Below are positions 50,442 to 60,500 of a stretch of DNA of 64,000 nt, in pieces. Source of the stretch: Streptomyces sp. NRRL F-5122 (GTDB taxonomy: Bacteria; Actinomycetota; Actinomycetes; Streptomycetales; Streptomycetaceae). Both the position numbers and the translations under genes were made by a program. Location of the stretch: contig NZ_LMWH01000015.1 in assembly GCF_001507435.1 (NCBI RefSeq), positions 62,001 through 126,000 on the forward strand, in the 5' to 3' direction. The notes beneath the pieces are model-generated. The model had not been told where the DNA came from, searched no databases, and saw only the letters and a list, made by a program, of their open reading frames with translations. Position 1 is the first letter of the stretch. Each line of letters opens with the position of its first letter.

Positions 50442-51337
50442 GCCGGGGCGAGAGAGCGCGAGAGGCGGGGGACGTGGCCGCGGACTGGGAGTGGGACGAG
50501 ACGCTGTTCGCCGGCACGGCGGCCTACTACCGGCGCGGCCGACTTCCGTACGCGCCCGGCCTCGCGGACATGCTGGCGGACGTCCTGGAACCGGACGGGC
50601 AGGGGCGCCTGGTCGATGTGGGGTGCGGGCCGGGCACGATAGCGCTGGCCCTCGCGCATCTGTTCGCCGAGGTCGTCGGTGTGGACCCGGACCGCGGGAT
50701 GATCGAGGAAGCCCGTCGCGGGGCGGCCGATTCGGGCATGACCGGGAAGACACGATGGGTCCGGTGCCGGGCCGAGGAAATGTCGTCGGACCTGGGCACG
50801 TTCACCGTCGCGACCTTCGGTCAGTCGTTCCACTGGATGGACCGCGGGCTGGTGGCGGGCACCGTCCGAGGCCTCCTCCGGCCCGGTGGTGCGCTGGTCC
50901 ATGTCTCGGACGAGAAGACGGAGTCCCGCGACGTCGACGGTCTTCCGCATCCCGCGGTGCCCTACACCGCGATCGAGGAGCTGATCAAGCACTACCTCGG
51001 TCCGGTGCGGCGTGCCGGCCAGGGGCGGCTGCCCAAGGGGACGCCGGGGAACGAGGCGGCGGTGCTCACCCGGGCGGGTTTCGCCGGTCCCCGGCGCCAT
51101 GTCGTGCCCGGGGGACAGCCGCTGGAACGTACGCACGACGATGTCGTCGCCTGGGCCCACTCGATGTCGTTCTCCGCTCCGCACCTGTTCGGCGCGCGTC
51201 GCGGCGACTTCGAGGGAGACCTGCGGCGGCTGCTGGAACGGGCGTCGCCGTCGGGGGTGTTCTCCGAACGTGTCCCGAGCACCGAGGTCTTCGTCTGGTG
51301 GCGGGATCCCCCCGGCGCGTCGGGGAGCGGCCGTTAA
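50438..51337 (+). CDS. Class I SAM-dependent methyltransferase
   Basis: A 299-residue protein with methyltransferase motif I RLVDVGCGPGTIALAL (~residues 63-78), motif II acid VVGVDPDRGMIEEAR, and a post-motif FGQSFHWMDRG common in UbiE/COQ5-like small-molecule methyltransferases. The substrate is unknown. GTG 50438 overlaps the SpoIIE stop; a GTG at 50474 behind AGGCGGGGGAC is equally possible. The 3' end overlaps the stop of the convergent LuxR gene by four bases. Confidence 0.78.
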   Translation: MSRGERAREAGDVAADWEWDETLFAGTAAYYRRGRLPYAPGLADMLADVLEPDGQGRLVDVGCGPGTIALALAHLFAEVVGVDPDRGMIEEARRGAADSGMTGKTRWVRCRAEEMSSDLGTFTVATFGQSFHWMDRGLVAGTVRGLLRPGGALVHVSDEKTESRDVDGLPHPAVPYTAIEELIKHYLGPVRRAGQGRLPKGTPGNEAAVLTRAGFAGPRRHVVPGGQPLERTHDDVVAWAHSMSFSAPHLFGARRGDFEGDLRRLLERASPSGVFSERVPSTEVFVWWRDPPGASGSGR

Positions 51338-52158
51338 GCCCGGCCGGTTTCCGCGACGGGAGGCGTGGACCGGGGGAGAAGGCCCAACTGCTGGGCGCGG
51401 AGCACCGTACCGAGCCGGTCCCGGGTGCCCAGTTTGCGATAGATCTTCTCGATGTGCTTGTGGACCGTGCGATCCGATATGCCGAGCCGGCGGCCCATGG
51501 CCGCGGCGGTCAGGGCATCGCCGAGCAGAAGCAGGACGGTCGTCTCGCGCGGCGTCAGGTCGCAGTCGTCGGCCAGTTCGCGGGGGGAGGCCGGGGCATC
51601 ACCCGCCGCGACGACGTGCCCCCAGCGTGCGAGGAGTTGCCGGTGCTGCTCGACCGCGGCCAGAAGAGGCTGCAGGCGCTGTCCGAAGCGGATGCCGTCA
51701 TCGTCGAAGTCCGTGCCGGAACGGTAGATGAGACAGCCCGTGATCGGGGCCGTCGTGCCGGGCAGCGGAACGGCGAGTACATGATCCACGTTGATCGTCT
51801 CGTGGATCAGGCGTGCCGTGGGACTCGTGGACCACTCGGGACCCGCCGCCTGCCGTGCCGTGACCGGTGCATGGCCGTGTCCGCGCGTGTAGTGGTGTGC
51901 GAAGGGGTAGCCGGCCCGCAGCAGCCCCAGGGATTCCTCGTCGAGCAGATCGAACGCCGGGGCGACGCCAGGGGACAGGCCCAGCGTGCCGCTGCTCTCG
52001 TTCCACTCGTCCAGTTTGTAGATCAGGGCCTCGCCGCCGCACACACCCGGCAGGACGTCTGCCATCAGGGGCCACAGACGCTCAGGTTCCCGTTCCTGGA
52101 GCGCCGCCACGGCCACCGACAACATACGTTCGTAGGCACGCTCCTGACCGGTTCTCAC
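51334..52158 (-). CDS. LuxR-family transcriptional regulator
   Basis: A 274-residue protein. The N-terminal ~195 residues form a probable GAF-like sensor domain; the C-terminal HTH (~203-258) is canonical: LTPRETTVLLLLGDALTA, then MGRRLGISDRTVHKHIEKIY. GTG 52158 follows GGAGAGGGACAC. There is no response-regulator receiver domain or ATPase, so a small ligand or protein may be sensed. It is tail-to-tail with the methyltransferase gene (four shared bases). Confidence 0.82.
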   Translation of the reverse strand: MRTGQERAYERMLSVAVAALQEREPERLWPLMADVLPGVCGGEALIYKLDEWNESSGTLGLSPGVAPAFDLLDEESLGLLRAGYPFAHHYTRGHGHAPVTARQAAGPEWSTSPTARLIHETINVDHVLAVPLPGTTAPITGCLIYRSGTDFDDDGIRFGQRLQPLLAAVEQHRQLLARWGHVVAAGDAPASPRELADDCDLTPRETTVLLLLGDALTAAAMGRRLGISDRTVHKHIEKIYRKLGTRDRLGTVLRAQQLGLLPRSTPPVAETGRA

Positions 52159-52353
52159 GTGTCCCTCTCCGCCTGTCCGTGTACGCAGTTCTACCCATAC
52201 CAGCCGAGCACGATGTCGGCGCAGACTTCAACCGGGCAACAGCGACGTCGACGGACGTACGTCGCTCCACCGACCTGCGGGGTTCACCGTCCGCGGTGCG
52301 TAGGCGTGCGAGCAGACCACGATCGACGGGCGGTGTCTCCGGCCCGGCAGGTT

Positions 52354-52394
52354 CCGTGCGGGCCGCCGGCACAGGGGAGCGGCGGCCCGCACGG
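52354..52394 (-). terminator. Terminator hairpin after the DUF1206 gene
   Basis: CCGTGCGGGCCGCC (52354-52367) and GGCGGCCCGCACGG (52381-52394) form a perfect 14-bp stem with a 13-nt loop, starting 26 bp beyond the DUF1206 stop on the minus strand. Confidence 0.75.
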
Positions 52395-52420
52395 TTTCGT
52401 CGCCCCGGACCTCGGTGCTC

Positions 52421-53257
52421 TCAGACCCTGCGCCAGCGTGCCAGGGTGAAGGAGAACAGGCCGAAGAGCACGACGCCGCACGCGACCAGGACGAGCAGCC
52501 ACGGTCCGAACGGGGTCCCGGCGAACCAACGGAGTGTGTCGTCCAGCCCCTTGGCCCGATCGGGCCGGTAGTCGACGGCCGCGCGCAGAGCGAAGGCTCC
52601 TACAGCGGCGAACACCACTCCGCGCGCGGTGCCGCCTCCCACACCGGTCACGTCCACCAGACGACGGACCTTCGGGCTCATCGCGCCGAGCCGGAGATGG
52701 TCGTGGTAGTCGCGCCGTACGGCCCGAACACCGATCCAGACACCGGCCACGACGATCCCGGCCGCCGCGACGCCCACGATCCACTGGCCGGCGGGCATTC
52801 CCAGAACACGTGCGGTGACGTCCCGGGACTGCTCGTCACTCGATCCGCCTCCGTCACCGGAGCCCGCCGCGAAGGACATCACGGAGGCGGCCACAAACGC
52901 GTAGAACACGCAACGGGCGAGTGCCGTCAGCCGTTTCCTCGCCTTGCGGCCGTCCGGATCGACCGATCCGAACGCGGCTTCGGACAACCGCCACACCGCC
53001 ATGCCGACGAGTCCGATGCCCAGAGCCCACAGCAGCACGGAACCGAACGGCTCGCCCGAGATCTCGGCCAGGGCACCCTGGCGGTCGGCCTGGTGACCGC
53101 CGTCCCCGAACCCGATCCGCAGAGCCAGCACTCCGATCAGCAGATAGATGACCCCGCGAGCGGAGAGCCCCGCCCGCGCGGCGCCCCGTGTCACCGAACC
53201 CCTCGCCGCGCGCCGGCCCTCGAGCCGTCCGGTATGGGCCATGGCCTTCAAGTCCAT
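52421..53257 (-). CDS. DUF1206 integral membrane protein
   Basis: A 278-residue protein made of three DUF1206 units, each with two transmembrane helices. Repeated signatures are RAGLSARGVIYLLIGVLALR (first), LTALARCVFYAFVAASVM (second) and GTARGVVFAAVGAFALRAA (third). ATG 53257 is preferred because CGGGGAGGTCGAG precedes it; an upstream extension is not domain-like. The family is common in actinobacteria and of unknown function. Divergent from the DUF429 gene. Confidence 0.85.
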   Translation of the reverse strand: MDLKAMAHTGRLEGRRAARGSVTRGAARAGLSARGVIYLLIGVLALRIGFGDGGHQADRQGALAEISGEPFGSVLLWALGIGLVGMAVWRLSEAAFGSVDPDGRKARKRLTALARCVFYAFVAASVMSFAAGSGDGGGSSDEQSRDVTARVLGMPAGQWIVGVAAAGIVVAGVWIGVRAVRRDYHDHLRLGAMSPKVRRLVDVTGVGGGTARGVVFAAVGAFALRAAVDYRPDRAKGLDDTLRWFAGTPFGPWLLVLVACGVVLFGLFSFTLARWRRV

Positions 53258-53445
53258 CTCGACCTCCCCGGATCCGTGTGCCCCGGCAGCCCAGGGGCAC
53301 ACCCGGCGGGGCGGTCAGGTCACGGCGGGGGCGACCGGCTCGTGTCCGTTCCTTCGGCGCCGGCCGACCGACGGGCACGGCTCGCGCGCCTCGTTGTGGT
53401 CGTCGTCTCGCCCCGCCCGGACCCGCGATGCGCGATGATCTCGGC

Positions 53446-54246
53446 ATGGAGCGACGACAGACGGTGACATTGGGCATCGACCTCGCCGCGAGCGCCCGGC
53501 GTACCGCGGTGTGCCGGATGGTCTGGGGCCCGGGACGTGCCGTCACCGCCGAGTTCGAGGTACCGGACGGAGAAGGGGAGTTGTCGGCGCTCGTCCGGAC
53601 GGCCGACAAGACCGGGCTCGACTGCCCGCTGGGCTGGCCGTCCGACTTCGTGGCGACGGTCCTCGCACACCATCGGGGCGCACGACTGCCGCCTCCCGTG
53701 AGGTTCGCTCAACGGGCGGACGGGCGACCAGGGTTGGACGCACTGCGCTTCCGGCTCACCGACGACCTCACCTGGAAGGCGACCTCGATGCGGCCTCCAC
53801 TGTCGGTGTCCACCGACCTTCTGGGGGTCGTTGCCCTGCGGGCCGCGTATCTCCTGGACGAAATGGCCGCGGCGGGTGTCGCCGTGCCCCGAGACGGCTC
53901 GGGGCCGGTCGCCGAGGTCTATCCGGCGGCCGCGTTGCGGCGATGGGGGATCCGCCTCACCCGTAGCTACAAGAGCGCCACGCCCGAGGCGCGTGCCCTG
54001 CGCGAGAACGTCGTCGGCGCGATCGAGGCGGGTTTGCAGACGTCCCTGTCCGAGCCGGTGCGTGAGAGGTGCGTCGACAGCCACGACCATCTCGACGCCG
54101 TGGTCTGCGCGTTGGTCGCCCGTGCGGTCCACATCGGGGACACCGTGTGGCCGGGCTCCGCCGAGGAGCGGGAGGCCGCCCGGCAGGAAGGCTGGATCCA
54201 TCTACCGGGCACGGATCTCCGTGCCCTCGCAGGCGCGCCGGACTGA
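53446..54246 (+). CDS. DUF429 family protein (RNase H-like fold)
   Basis: A 266-residue protein. The DUF429 signatures are VTLGIDLAAS near the start, IDCPLGWP-like LDCPLGWPSDF, VAEVYPAAALRRWGI, YKS and the C-terminal DSHDHLDAVVCALVARA. The fold is RNase H-like, and the paired acids (Asp in GIDLA and DxxDA) could bind metal, so a nuclease is possible but unproven. ATG 53446 is used; 53428 is an alternative. It is convergent with the Dap operon (75-bp gap). Confidence 0.82.
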   Translation: MERRQTVTLGIDLAASARRTAVCRMVWGPGRAVTAEFEVPDGEGELSALVRTADKTGLDCPLGWPSDFVATVLAHHRGARLPPPVRFAQRADGRPGLDALRFRLTDDLTWKATSMRPPLSVSTDLLGVVALRAAYLLDEMAAAGVAVPRDGSGPVAEVYPAAALRRWGIRLTRSYKSATPEARALRENVVGAIEAGLQTSLSEPVRERCVDSHDHLDAVVCALVARAVHIGDTVWPGSAEEREAARQEGWIHLPGTDLRALAGAPD

Positions 54247-54321
54247 CGGACCCCCGTGGACCGGCCGCGCCCATACGGCGGCTACGGGCGGGTGGGGGCC
54301 GCCGTCCCGTGACGAGGTGCT

Positions 54322-55347
54322 CTACGGCTTCGGCCGCCGACCCGACGTCCGGCGTCTGGGCTCGACCCTCCGGGTACCGGCGCTCACCTCGTCGAAGTCG
54401 AGTATGTCGTCGCCGTACAGGTCCTGAAGCCAGTTGACCTGGTAGATCGTGTCGAGGTACCGCTCGCCGAGGTCCGGGGCGATGGCGACCGCAATGAGGT
54501 CGCGCGGCTCGTTCTGGGCCAGCCACTGCATCGCGCCGCTGACCACGGTTCCGGTGGAACCGCCGAACAGGAACCCGTGCCTGGCGAGGCGGTGGCAGGC
54601 ACGGATGGTGTCCGCCTCCTCGACCTTGACGACCTCGTCCACATAGGACTCGTCGAGCAGCGGTGGGCGCATGCTCATGCCCAGGCCGGGGATCATCCGG
54701 CGGCCCGGCTCGCCGCCGAAGCTCACCGAGCCGACGCTGTCCACCGCGACGATGCGCACCGGGTGGTGCCAGTCACGGAAGTAGCGAGCGCAGCCCATCA
54801 GGGTGCCGGTGGTGCCGGCGCCGATGAACAGCACTTCCAGCCCGGGGAACTCATGGGCGATCTCCGGCGCCGTCTTGCGGTAGTGAGCCCGCCAGTTGCC
54901 CGGGTTCGTGTACTGGCTGAGCCACACGTACCGGTCGTCGGAGGCGCATAGCGCCCGGACGTACTCGATGCGCGCCCCGAGGAAGCCGCCGTTGGCGTCC
55001 AGATCCGCGATGATGTGCACCTCGCTGCCCAGGGCCTCCATCAGGAGTCTGGTCGAGAGGTTGCAGCGCGAGTCCGTCACGCACAGGAACCGGTAGCCCT
55101 TGCTCGCGGCGATCATGCTCAGCGCCACGCCCAGGTTTCCGGACGAGGACTCCACCAGCACCGAATCCGGCTTCAGGAGCCCGTCCCGTTCGGCGCTCTC
55201 CACCATCTCGATCGCGGCCTTCAGCTTGATCGAGCCGGCGAAGTTGAAGCCCTCGCACTTCAGATAGAGAGAGCGCCCGAAGATCGACTTGAGGTCGACA
55301 TACAGCTGGCTTTCGTTGAAGGCGTAGGGAGTGGAGATGACGGGCAC
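54322..55347 (-). CDS. sbnA: SbnA-like N-(2-amino-2-carboxyethyl)-L-glutamate synthase
   Basis: A 341-residue PLP enzyme of the cysteine-synthase fold. The lysine is in FAGSIKLKAAIEM (Lys41), followed by ESSSGNLGVALSMIAASKG and the phosphate loop GAGTTGTLMG. SbnA condenses O-phospho-L-serine with L-glutamate to ACEGA, the first step to L-2,3-diaminopropionate. The assignment rests on the fold plus the adjacent SbnB-like gene (28-bp gap). GTG 55347 starts the MPVISTPYAF sequence typical of this group. It is the last gene of the operon. Confidence 0.85.
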   Translation of the reverse strand: MPVISTPYAFNESQLYVDLKSIFGRSLYLKCEGFNFAGSIKLKAAIEMVESAERDGLLKPDSVLVESSSGNLGVALSMIAASKGYRFLCVTDSRCNLSTRLLMEALGSEVHIIADLDANGGFLGARIEYVRALCASDDRYVWLSQYTNPGNWRAHYRKTAPEIAHEFPGLEVLFIGAGTTGTLMGCARYFRDWHHPVRIVAVDSVGSVSFGGEPGRRMIPGLGMSMRPPLLDESYVDEVVKVEEADTIRACHRLARHGFLFGGSTGTVVSGAMQWLAQNEPRDLIAVAIAPDLGERYLDTIYQVNWLQDLYGDDILDFDEVSAGTRRVEPRRRTSGRRPKP

Positions 55348-55375
55348 GGTGGCCTCCTGGTGCCAGAGCCGATGT

Positions 55376-56455
55376 TCAGCCGTATCGGCGCAGCTCGTGG
55401 AAGAAGTGGTCGATGAGATGGAGGTGTCCGGCCAGGGCGACTTCGTCGTAGACGTAGTTGCCGACTGCGAGGTCGAGGACGCCCAGTCCGAAAGGGGAGA
55501 AGATCACTGGCCGGTCTGCCGGCGGGGTCACTCGTCCGGTCATGACGTCGTCGAGGGTCCCGTCCAGGAAGTCGCGGCTGCCTGTGAGCTGCTCCGCCAG
55601 GTGCGGGGAGGTGTCGGCCTTGAGGCAGTGCTCGACGTCGTCGACGAAGTTGGCGGAGTCGAGCAGGATCTCGGGAGCGAGGTCGCGCAGTGAGACGTGC
55701 AGGACCAGAGGGTTGTGTGCGAACCAGGAAGGGTCCGTGACATGGGGTTTTCCGGCGATGGTGGCGAAGACGACCAGATCGCTGGAACGGATCAGGTCCT
55801 CGGCGTTGTCGTGCACCGTCACCTGTGCGGCCTGTCCCGCGGCGCCGGCCTCCTGCAGATAGCCGCAGAAGCCGTCGGCGCTGTCGGCCGACACGTCGTG
55901 CACGCCGACGCTGTCGAAGCTCCAGCCGGTGCCGGCCAGGAAGGTGTGGATGTAGCGGGCGATGAGCCCCGTGCCGAAGAAACCGACACGTGTGGGGCGG
56001 ATCCTGCCACGGCTGAGCCAGTCGGCGGCCAGGGCGGCGGATGCCGCGGTCCTGGTGGCGCTGATGATCGAGCTCTCCAGGCAGGCGAACGGGTAGCCGG
56101 TGTCGTGGTCGTTGAGGATGAGGACCGCGGAGGCCCGGGGGAGTCCGGCTTCCACGTTGGTCGGGAAACTGGAGATCCACTTGAGGCCGTCCACGTTCAC
56201 CGACCCGCCGATGGAGGCGGGCAGGGCGATGATTCTGGCCGTGGGACGGTCCGCGAAGCGCAGGAAGTACGACGGCGGGTTGACCGAGTCCCCCGCCCCG
56301 TGCAGCCGGTAGGTGGCCTCGACCAGTTCCACGATCTGCTTCTCGCGCCCGCGGAGCGCCTGCTGCACCTGGTCGCCCGGGATTACGGCGAACGTCGGTG
56401 CCGTTGCCCGGTCGCGAGCGGTGGGCCGGGTGGCGGAGGAGGTTGTGGGGGTCAT
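55376..56455 (-). CDS. sbnB: SbnB-like N-[(2S)-2-amino-2-carboxyethyl]-L-glutamate dehydrogenase
   Basis: A 359-residue member of the ornithine cyclodeaminase/mu-crystallin family. It has an N-terminal substrate domain, the Rossmann motif VGFFGTGLIARYIHTFL and a later SDLVVFATIAGKPHV. SbnB oxidatively cleaves ACEGA with NAD to L-2,3-diaminopropionate, 2-oxoglutarate and NADH. The 2-oxoglutarate is also the co-substrate of the neighbouring dioxygenase. ATG 56455 overlaps the dioxygenase stop as ATGA. The pair sbnA/sbnB is a reliable marker for a Dap-containing product. Confidence 0.87.
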   Translation of the reverse strand: MTPTTSSATRPTARDRATAPTFAVIPGDQVQQALRGREKQIVELVEATYRLHGAGDSVNPPSYFLRFADRPTARIIALPASIGGSVNVDGLKWISSFPTNVEAGLPRASAVLILNDHDTGYPFACLESSIISATRTAASAALAADWLSRGRIRPTRVGFFGTGLIARYIHTFLAGTGWSFDSVGVHDVSADSADGFCGYLQEAGAAGQAAQVTVHDNAEDLIRSSDLVVFATIAGKPHVTDPSWFAHNPLVLHVSLRDLAPEILLDSANFVDDVEHCLKADTSPHLAEQLTGSRDFLDGTLDDVMTGRVTPPADRPVIFSPFGLGVLDLAVGNYVYDEVALAGHLHLIDHFFHELRRYG

Positions 56456-57459
56456 CGCTGACTTGCCTCCGGGGTCGGGAAGCCGTCCGCCAGACGCTGG
56501 GGCTCTGCCATGGCGACCAGCACCTGGCGTTCTCCGGTGAAGGCTTCTCTGCTGTGCGCGGTACGTACGTTGTCGACGAGCATCAGGTCTCCGGCCTGCC
56601 AGGGTTCGCGGCGGGTGTGGTCCTCGTAGGTGGCGTTGAGCAGTTGGACGACGTCCTCGCCGATGGGGCTGCCGTCTCCGAAGCGGGTGTTGAAGGGCAG
56701 CCCGTCCTCGCCGTAGATGTCCACCAGGTACTCGCGCACCTCCGGGGCGAGCGTCCACTGGTTGAGGAAGGCGATCTGGTTGAACCAGCAGCGCCGGCCG
56801 GTGACCGGGTGCCGCACCACTGCGCTGCGGCGCTGGCGGGTGCGCAGTGATCCGTCGGGCTGCCAGTCGAACTCGATGGCGTGGTCGCGGCAGTACTGCT
56901 CGATGGCTGCGGGGTTCTCGGTGCCGAACGACTCCTCCAGGGAGGCCCCGATCTCGTCGTTGTAGGAGCGGGTGAGCAGCCAGCCCTCACGCTCGAACCG
57001 ATCGGTCAGCGCGCCGGGCAGGGCTTGGAGGACGCGTTCGGCGTCGGCCACCGCGGTCGCCCCGCCCTCGCCGGGCGCGGACAGGCAGGCGAACAGCATC
57101 AGGCCCGGAATCTCCAGGGTGTAACTCAGTTCATGGTGCATACACATCGGCTGGTTGGCTGGCCAGGTGGCGGAGGAGTAGAGCCCCTGGCTGTACCTCT
57201 CGCGCGGGGCGAAAGCTTCCTTCTCCGTCATCAGCTCACCGGCCAGCGCCGTGAAGACGGCACCGACCTGCTCCTTGTCCCGCAGTCCCAGGCCGCGCAC
57301 GAGCACCACACCGTGCTCGTTGACGCATGCGCGCAGGGAGTCGCGGTGCTCGGCCGCCCAGGCGGTCGGGTCTCCGGGCGCCTGAACACGCAGGATCGGA
57401 GGTCTGTCCGGATCCATCTCCACCTCGAGCAGCGAGGCCAGGGAAGAGGAGGACGACAT
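56452..57459 (-). CDS. TauD/SyrP-like Fe(II)/2-oxoglutarate dioxygenase
   Basis: A 335-residue clavaminate-synthase-like oxygenase. The iron facial triad is His108 and Glu110 in MCMHHELSY and His302 in VRTAHSREAFTGER; Arg311 should bind 2-oxoglutarate. The HxE variant and the AFTGERQVLVAM segment resemble SyrP-type beta-hydroxylases that act on carrier-bound amino acids. Here it could hydroxylate Dap or glutamate/aspartate-like units on the thiolation domain. ATG 57459 follows GAAAGGAAAAAGCAA. The substrate is inferred from context only. Confidence 0.8.
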   Translation of the reverse strand: MSSSSSLASLLEVEMDPDRPPILRVQAPGDPTAWAAEHRDSLRACVNEHGVVLVRGLGLRDKEQVGAVFTALAGELMTEKEAFAPRERYSQGLYSSATWPANQPMCMHHELSYTLEIPGLMLFACLSAPGEGGATAVADAERVLQALPGALTDRFEREGWLLTRSYNDEIGASLEESFGTENPAAIEQYCRDHAIEFDWQPDGSLRTRQRRSAVVRHPVTGRRCWFNQIAFLNQWTLAPEVREYLVDIYGEDGLPFNTRFGDGSPIGEDVVQLLNATYEDHTRREPWQAGDLMLVDNVRTAHSREAFTGERQVLVAMAEPQRLADGFPTPEASQR

Positions 57460-57503
57460 TTGCTTTTTCCTTTCGATCGTCTCTGTGATGGCTCGAGGAA
57501 GGA

Positions 57504-60500
57504 TCAGGGGGAGGCGAGCAGTTCGGCCGCGCCCAGGACGGCCCGTGCCGCCTGGACCGGCCGGGTACGCAGGAAGTAGTGGCCGCCGTCGGCGAGCTCG
57601 TGCAGGTCCACGTGCTCGGCAAGCAGTTGCCAGTCGCGGTATCGGTCTCGGAAGCCGGTCGTGTTGGGGTCGTCCGCGGCGATGACCACGGTGATCGGCG
57701 CGGACAGCTTCCACGTCGGCGGTGCCTCGAGGGCGTCGGCGAAGTAGTGGTGTGCGGCGGCACAGTCGTGGCGGTAGGCGGCACCGACATGCTCGGCGTG
57801 CGACGCGCTCAGTTCACCGAGTTCGGTGTAGCCGCTGTCCGCGGTGAGTTTCGCGGCGATCTCGGCGTTGGTCAGTCCGGTCAGCTTGTCGACGGCCGCG
57901 CGCCGGTCACCGGCGGTGCCCGGCAGCTGAGCCGCGAGGAACACTCGCTGGACCGCGACTCCTTGCCGTTCCAGCCGCCTCGCCGTCTCAACGGCTACCG
58001 CGGCTCCCGAGGAGTGGCCCCACAGCATGACCCTGGTCAGCCCGCGCCCGGTGATCTCGGCGACGGTCTGCTCCGCCACCTGTGCCAACGGCGCGAACGG
58101 CTCGCCCCGGGCGGCCAGATCGTGACCGGGTAGGTCGATGGCGTACACCGCGGGTCCGCCGGCGGCGAGCGCGCCGGCCATCGGCCGGTAGTTGACCGCG
58201 TTGCCGCCCGCGTAGGGGAAGCACACCAGAGCGCAGTCGGGGACACCCTCGGACTGCGACAGCGGCTGAAGCAGCCCCGTGTGCTGCTGGGGTGCGCCGT
58301 CGAGGAGTGCGGCGAGGTCGGCCAGCACCGGGTGCCGGGTGATGTCCTTGAGGGACACCGCACGGTTCAGGGCGATGGTGAGCTTCACCGCGGTCAATGA
58401 GGTGCCGCCGGAGTCGAAGAAGTGGTCCTGCCGGCCGATGTGGTGTTCGGGAACGCTCAGCAGCTCCGCCCAGGCGGTCGCGAGCCGGCGCTCGCCGGGT
58501 GTGCGCGGAAGGCGGTCCGCGTCACCGGCGGTGTCGCCGTCGGGGGCCGGAGCGTCCTGTTCGGCCAGTGCGGTCAGGGCCTTGCGGTCGATCTTGCCGT
58601 TGGCGGTGAGCGGCAGGGTGTCCTGCCGGTGGAAGGCGAAGGGGACCATATAGGCGGGCAGCGCGGCGCCGAGGGCCTGGCGGAGCACCTCCACTTGCTG
58701 GTCCCGGCCGGTGTAGTAGGCGATGAGGTGCTTGCTGCCGTCGGCCCGTTCGGCGACGACCACCGCGCCGTCACGCACCCCGGGAACTCGCAACAGGGTG
58801 TTCTCGATCTCGCCGATCTCGATACGGAAGCCGCGGATCTTGACCTGGTTGTCGCGACGGCCGAGGAACTCCAGCTTGCCTTCGGGGTGCCAGCGCCCCC
58901 AGTCGCCGCCCAGATAGAGCCGCTCACCCGGCCGGTACGGATCCTCCAGATAAGCGGCGCGGGTCCGCTCGGGATCGTTGACGTATCCCCGGCCCACGCA
59001 CACACCGGAGAACGCGATCACTCCGGGGGCGCCCAGCGGAACCAGTGACAGGTGTTCGTCGACGACGTGGACGCGCACGTTGTTGACGGCGCGCCCCAGC
59101 AGCACCCGGTCGCCCTCGGGCATCCGGTCCATGATCTCGTGGTTGGTGTCGTCCGAGGTCTCCGTCAGGCCGTAGGCATTGACCAGCTTGATCCTGGGCT
59201 TGACCGTGAACCAGCGCTGGACCAGTTCCGGTTTCAGCGCCTCACCCGTCACCGACACATACCTCAGGTCCGGCAGGTCGCGGGGGTGCTGCTCCAGGTA
59301 CGACGCCACCACCTCGAGATAGGAGGGCACGACCTGTGCCACGGCGACCCGGCCGCGGACGAGGGTGTCGACGAACCGCTCCACGTCCAGGATCGCCTCC
59401 TGCTCGACCAGCAGTGTGCGACCGCCGACCAACAGCCCGGCGAGCAGTTGCCACAGTGAGATGTCGAAACACTGCGGTGCTGTCTGGGCGACCGACTGAC
59501 CCTCGTCGATACGCAGATCGTCGATCTTGGCGAAGAGATGGTTGAGCATGCCTGCGTGCTCGCACATCGCCCCCTTCGGCTCGCCCGTGGAACCGGAGGT
59601 GAAGTAGATGTACGCGAGCTGATCGGCGTCGACCTCGACCTCGACGTCGCTGTCGGCGTGCTGCTGCGCGCAGGCGTCTTCGATCAACAACTTCTCGACA
59701 CCCGGCACGGTGGTCAGGGCCTGGTCCAGGGTGTCCGTGCTGCCGGGCTCGGTGAGCACCAGCCGGCACCCGGCCCGTGACAGCGTCGCCGCGATCCGTC
59801 CGGCGGGGAAGTGGGGCTCGATCGGCAGGTAGACGCCGCCGGCCTTGAGCACCGCCAGCACGGAGGCCAGCCAGTCGAGGTTGCGCTCGGTGACCACTGC
59901 CACCACGTCTTCGCGGTCAAGTCCGCGGGCCAGTAGGGCCCGCGCAAGGCGGTTGGCCCGGCAGTTGAGCTCCATGTAGGTCCAGGTGCGATCGCCGTGC
60001 ACGGCCGCGACGACGTCCGGATGCTTGCGCACCCGCTGCTCGAAGAGCTCGTGTGCACGCGCTTCCGGCAGTTCCCGGCGCGGTCCCGCGAGTCCTTCGA
60101 GCTGGTACTGCAACTCCTCGGGAGACAGCAGACTCTGCCGGGCGTGCTCGGCGTCCGCGTCCGCCGTCATCAGGCTCAGTGCGGTCACGTGGTAGCCGCA
60201 GATCCGGGCCGCGGACTCGGTGTCCAGCACCTGGGTGCGATACCGCAGCCGCACCACGAGTCGCCCGTTCTCCTCGCGCCAGCCCACGCTCAGTGCCGCG
60301 TCGTCGACCAGTCCGCCCTCGGTCCCCGCGGGGTCGAAGACGACCTCGTACGACGGCCCGGTCACCCGCAGCTCGCGCCGCAGACCGTCCACCGGGAACT
60401 CCCGGTGCGCCAGCAACTCGGACTCCGCACGATGAGCCCTCGACACCAGCAGGCGCCATGATCCGGGCGCCGTCGTCAGCCGGCACGGCAGCGGTCCGCG

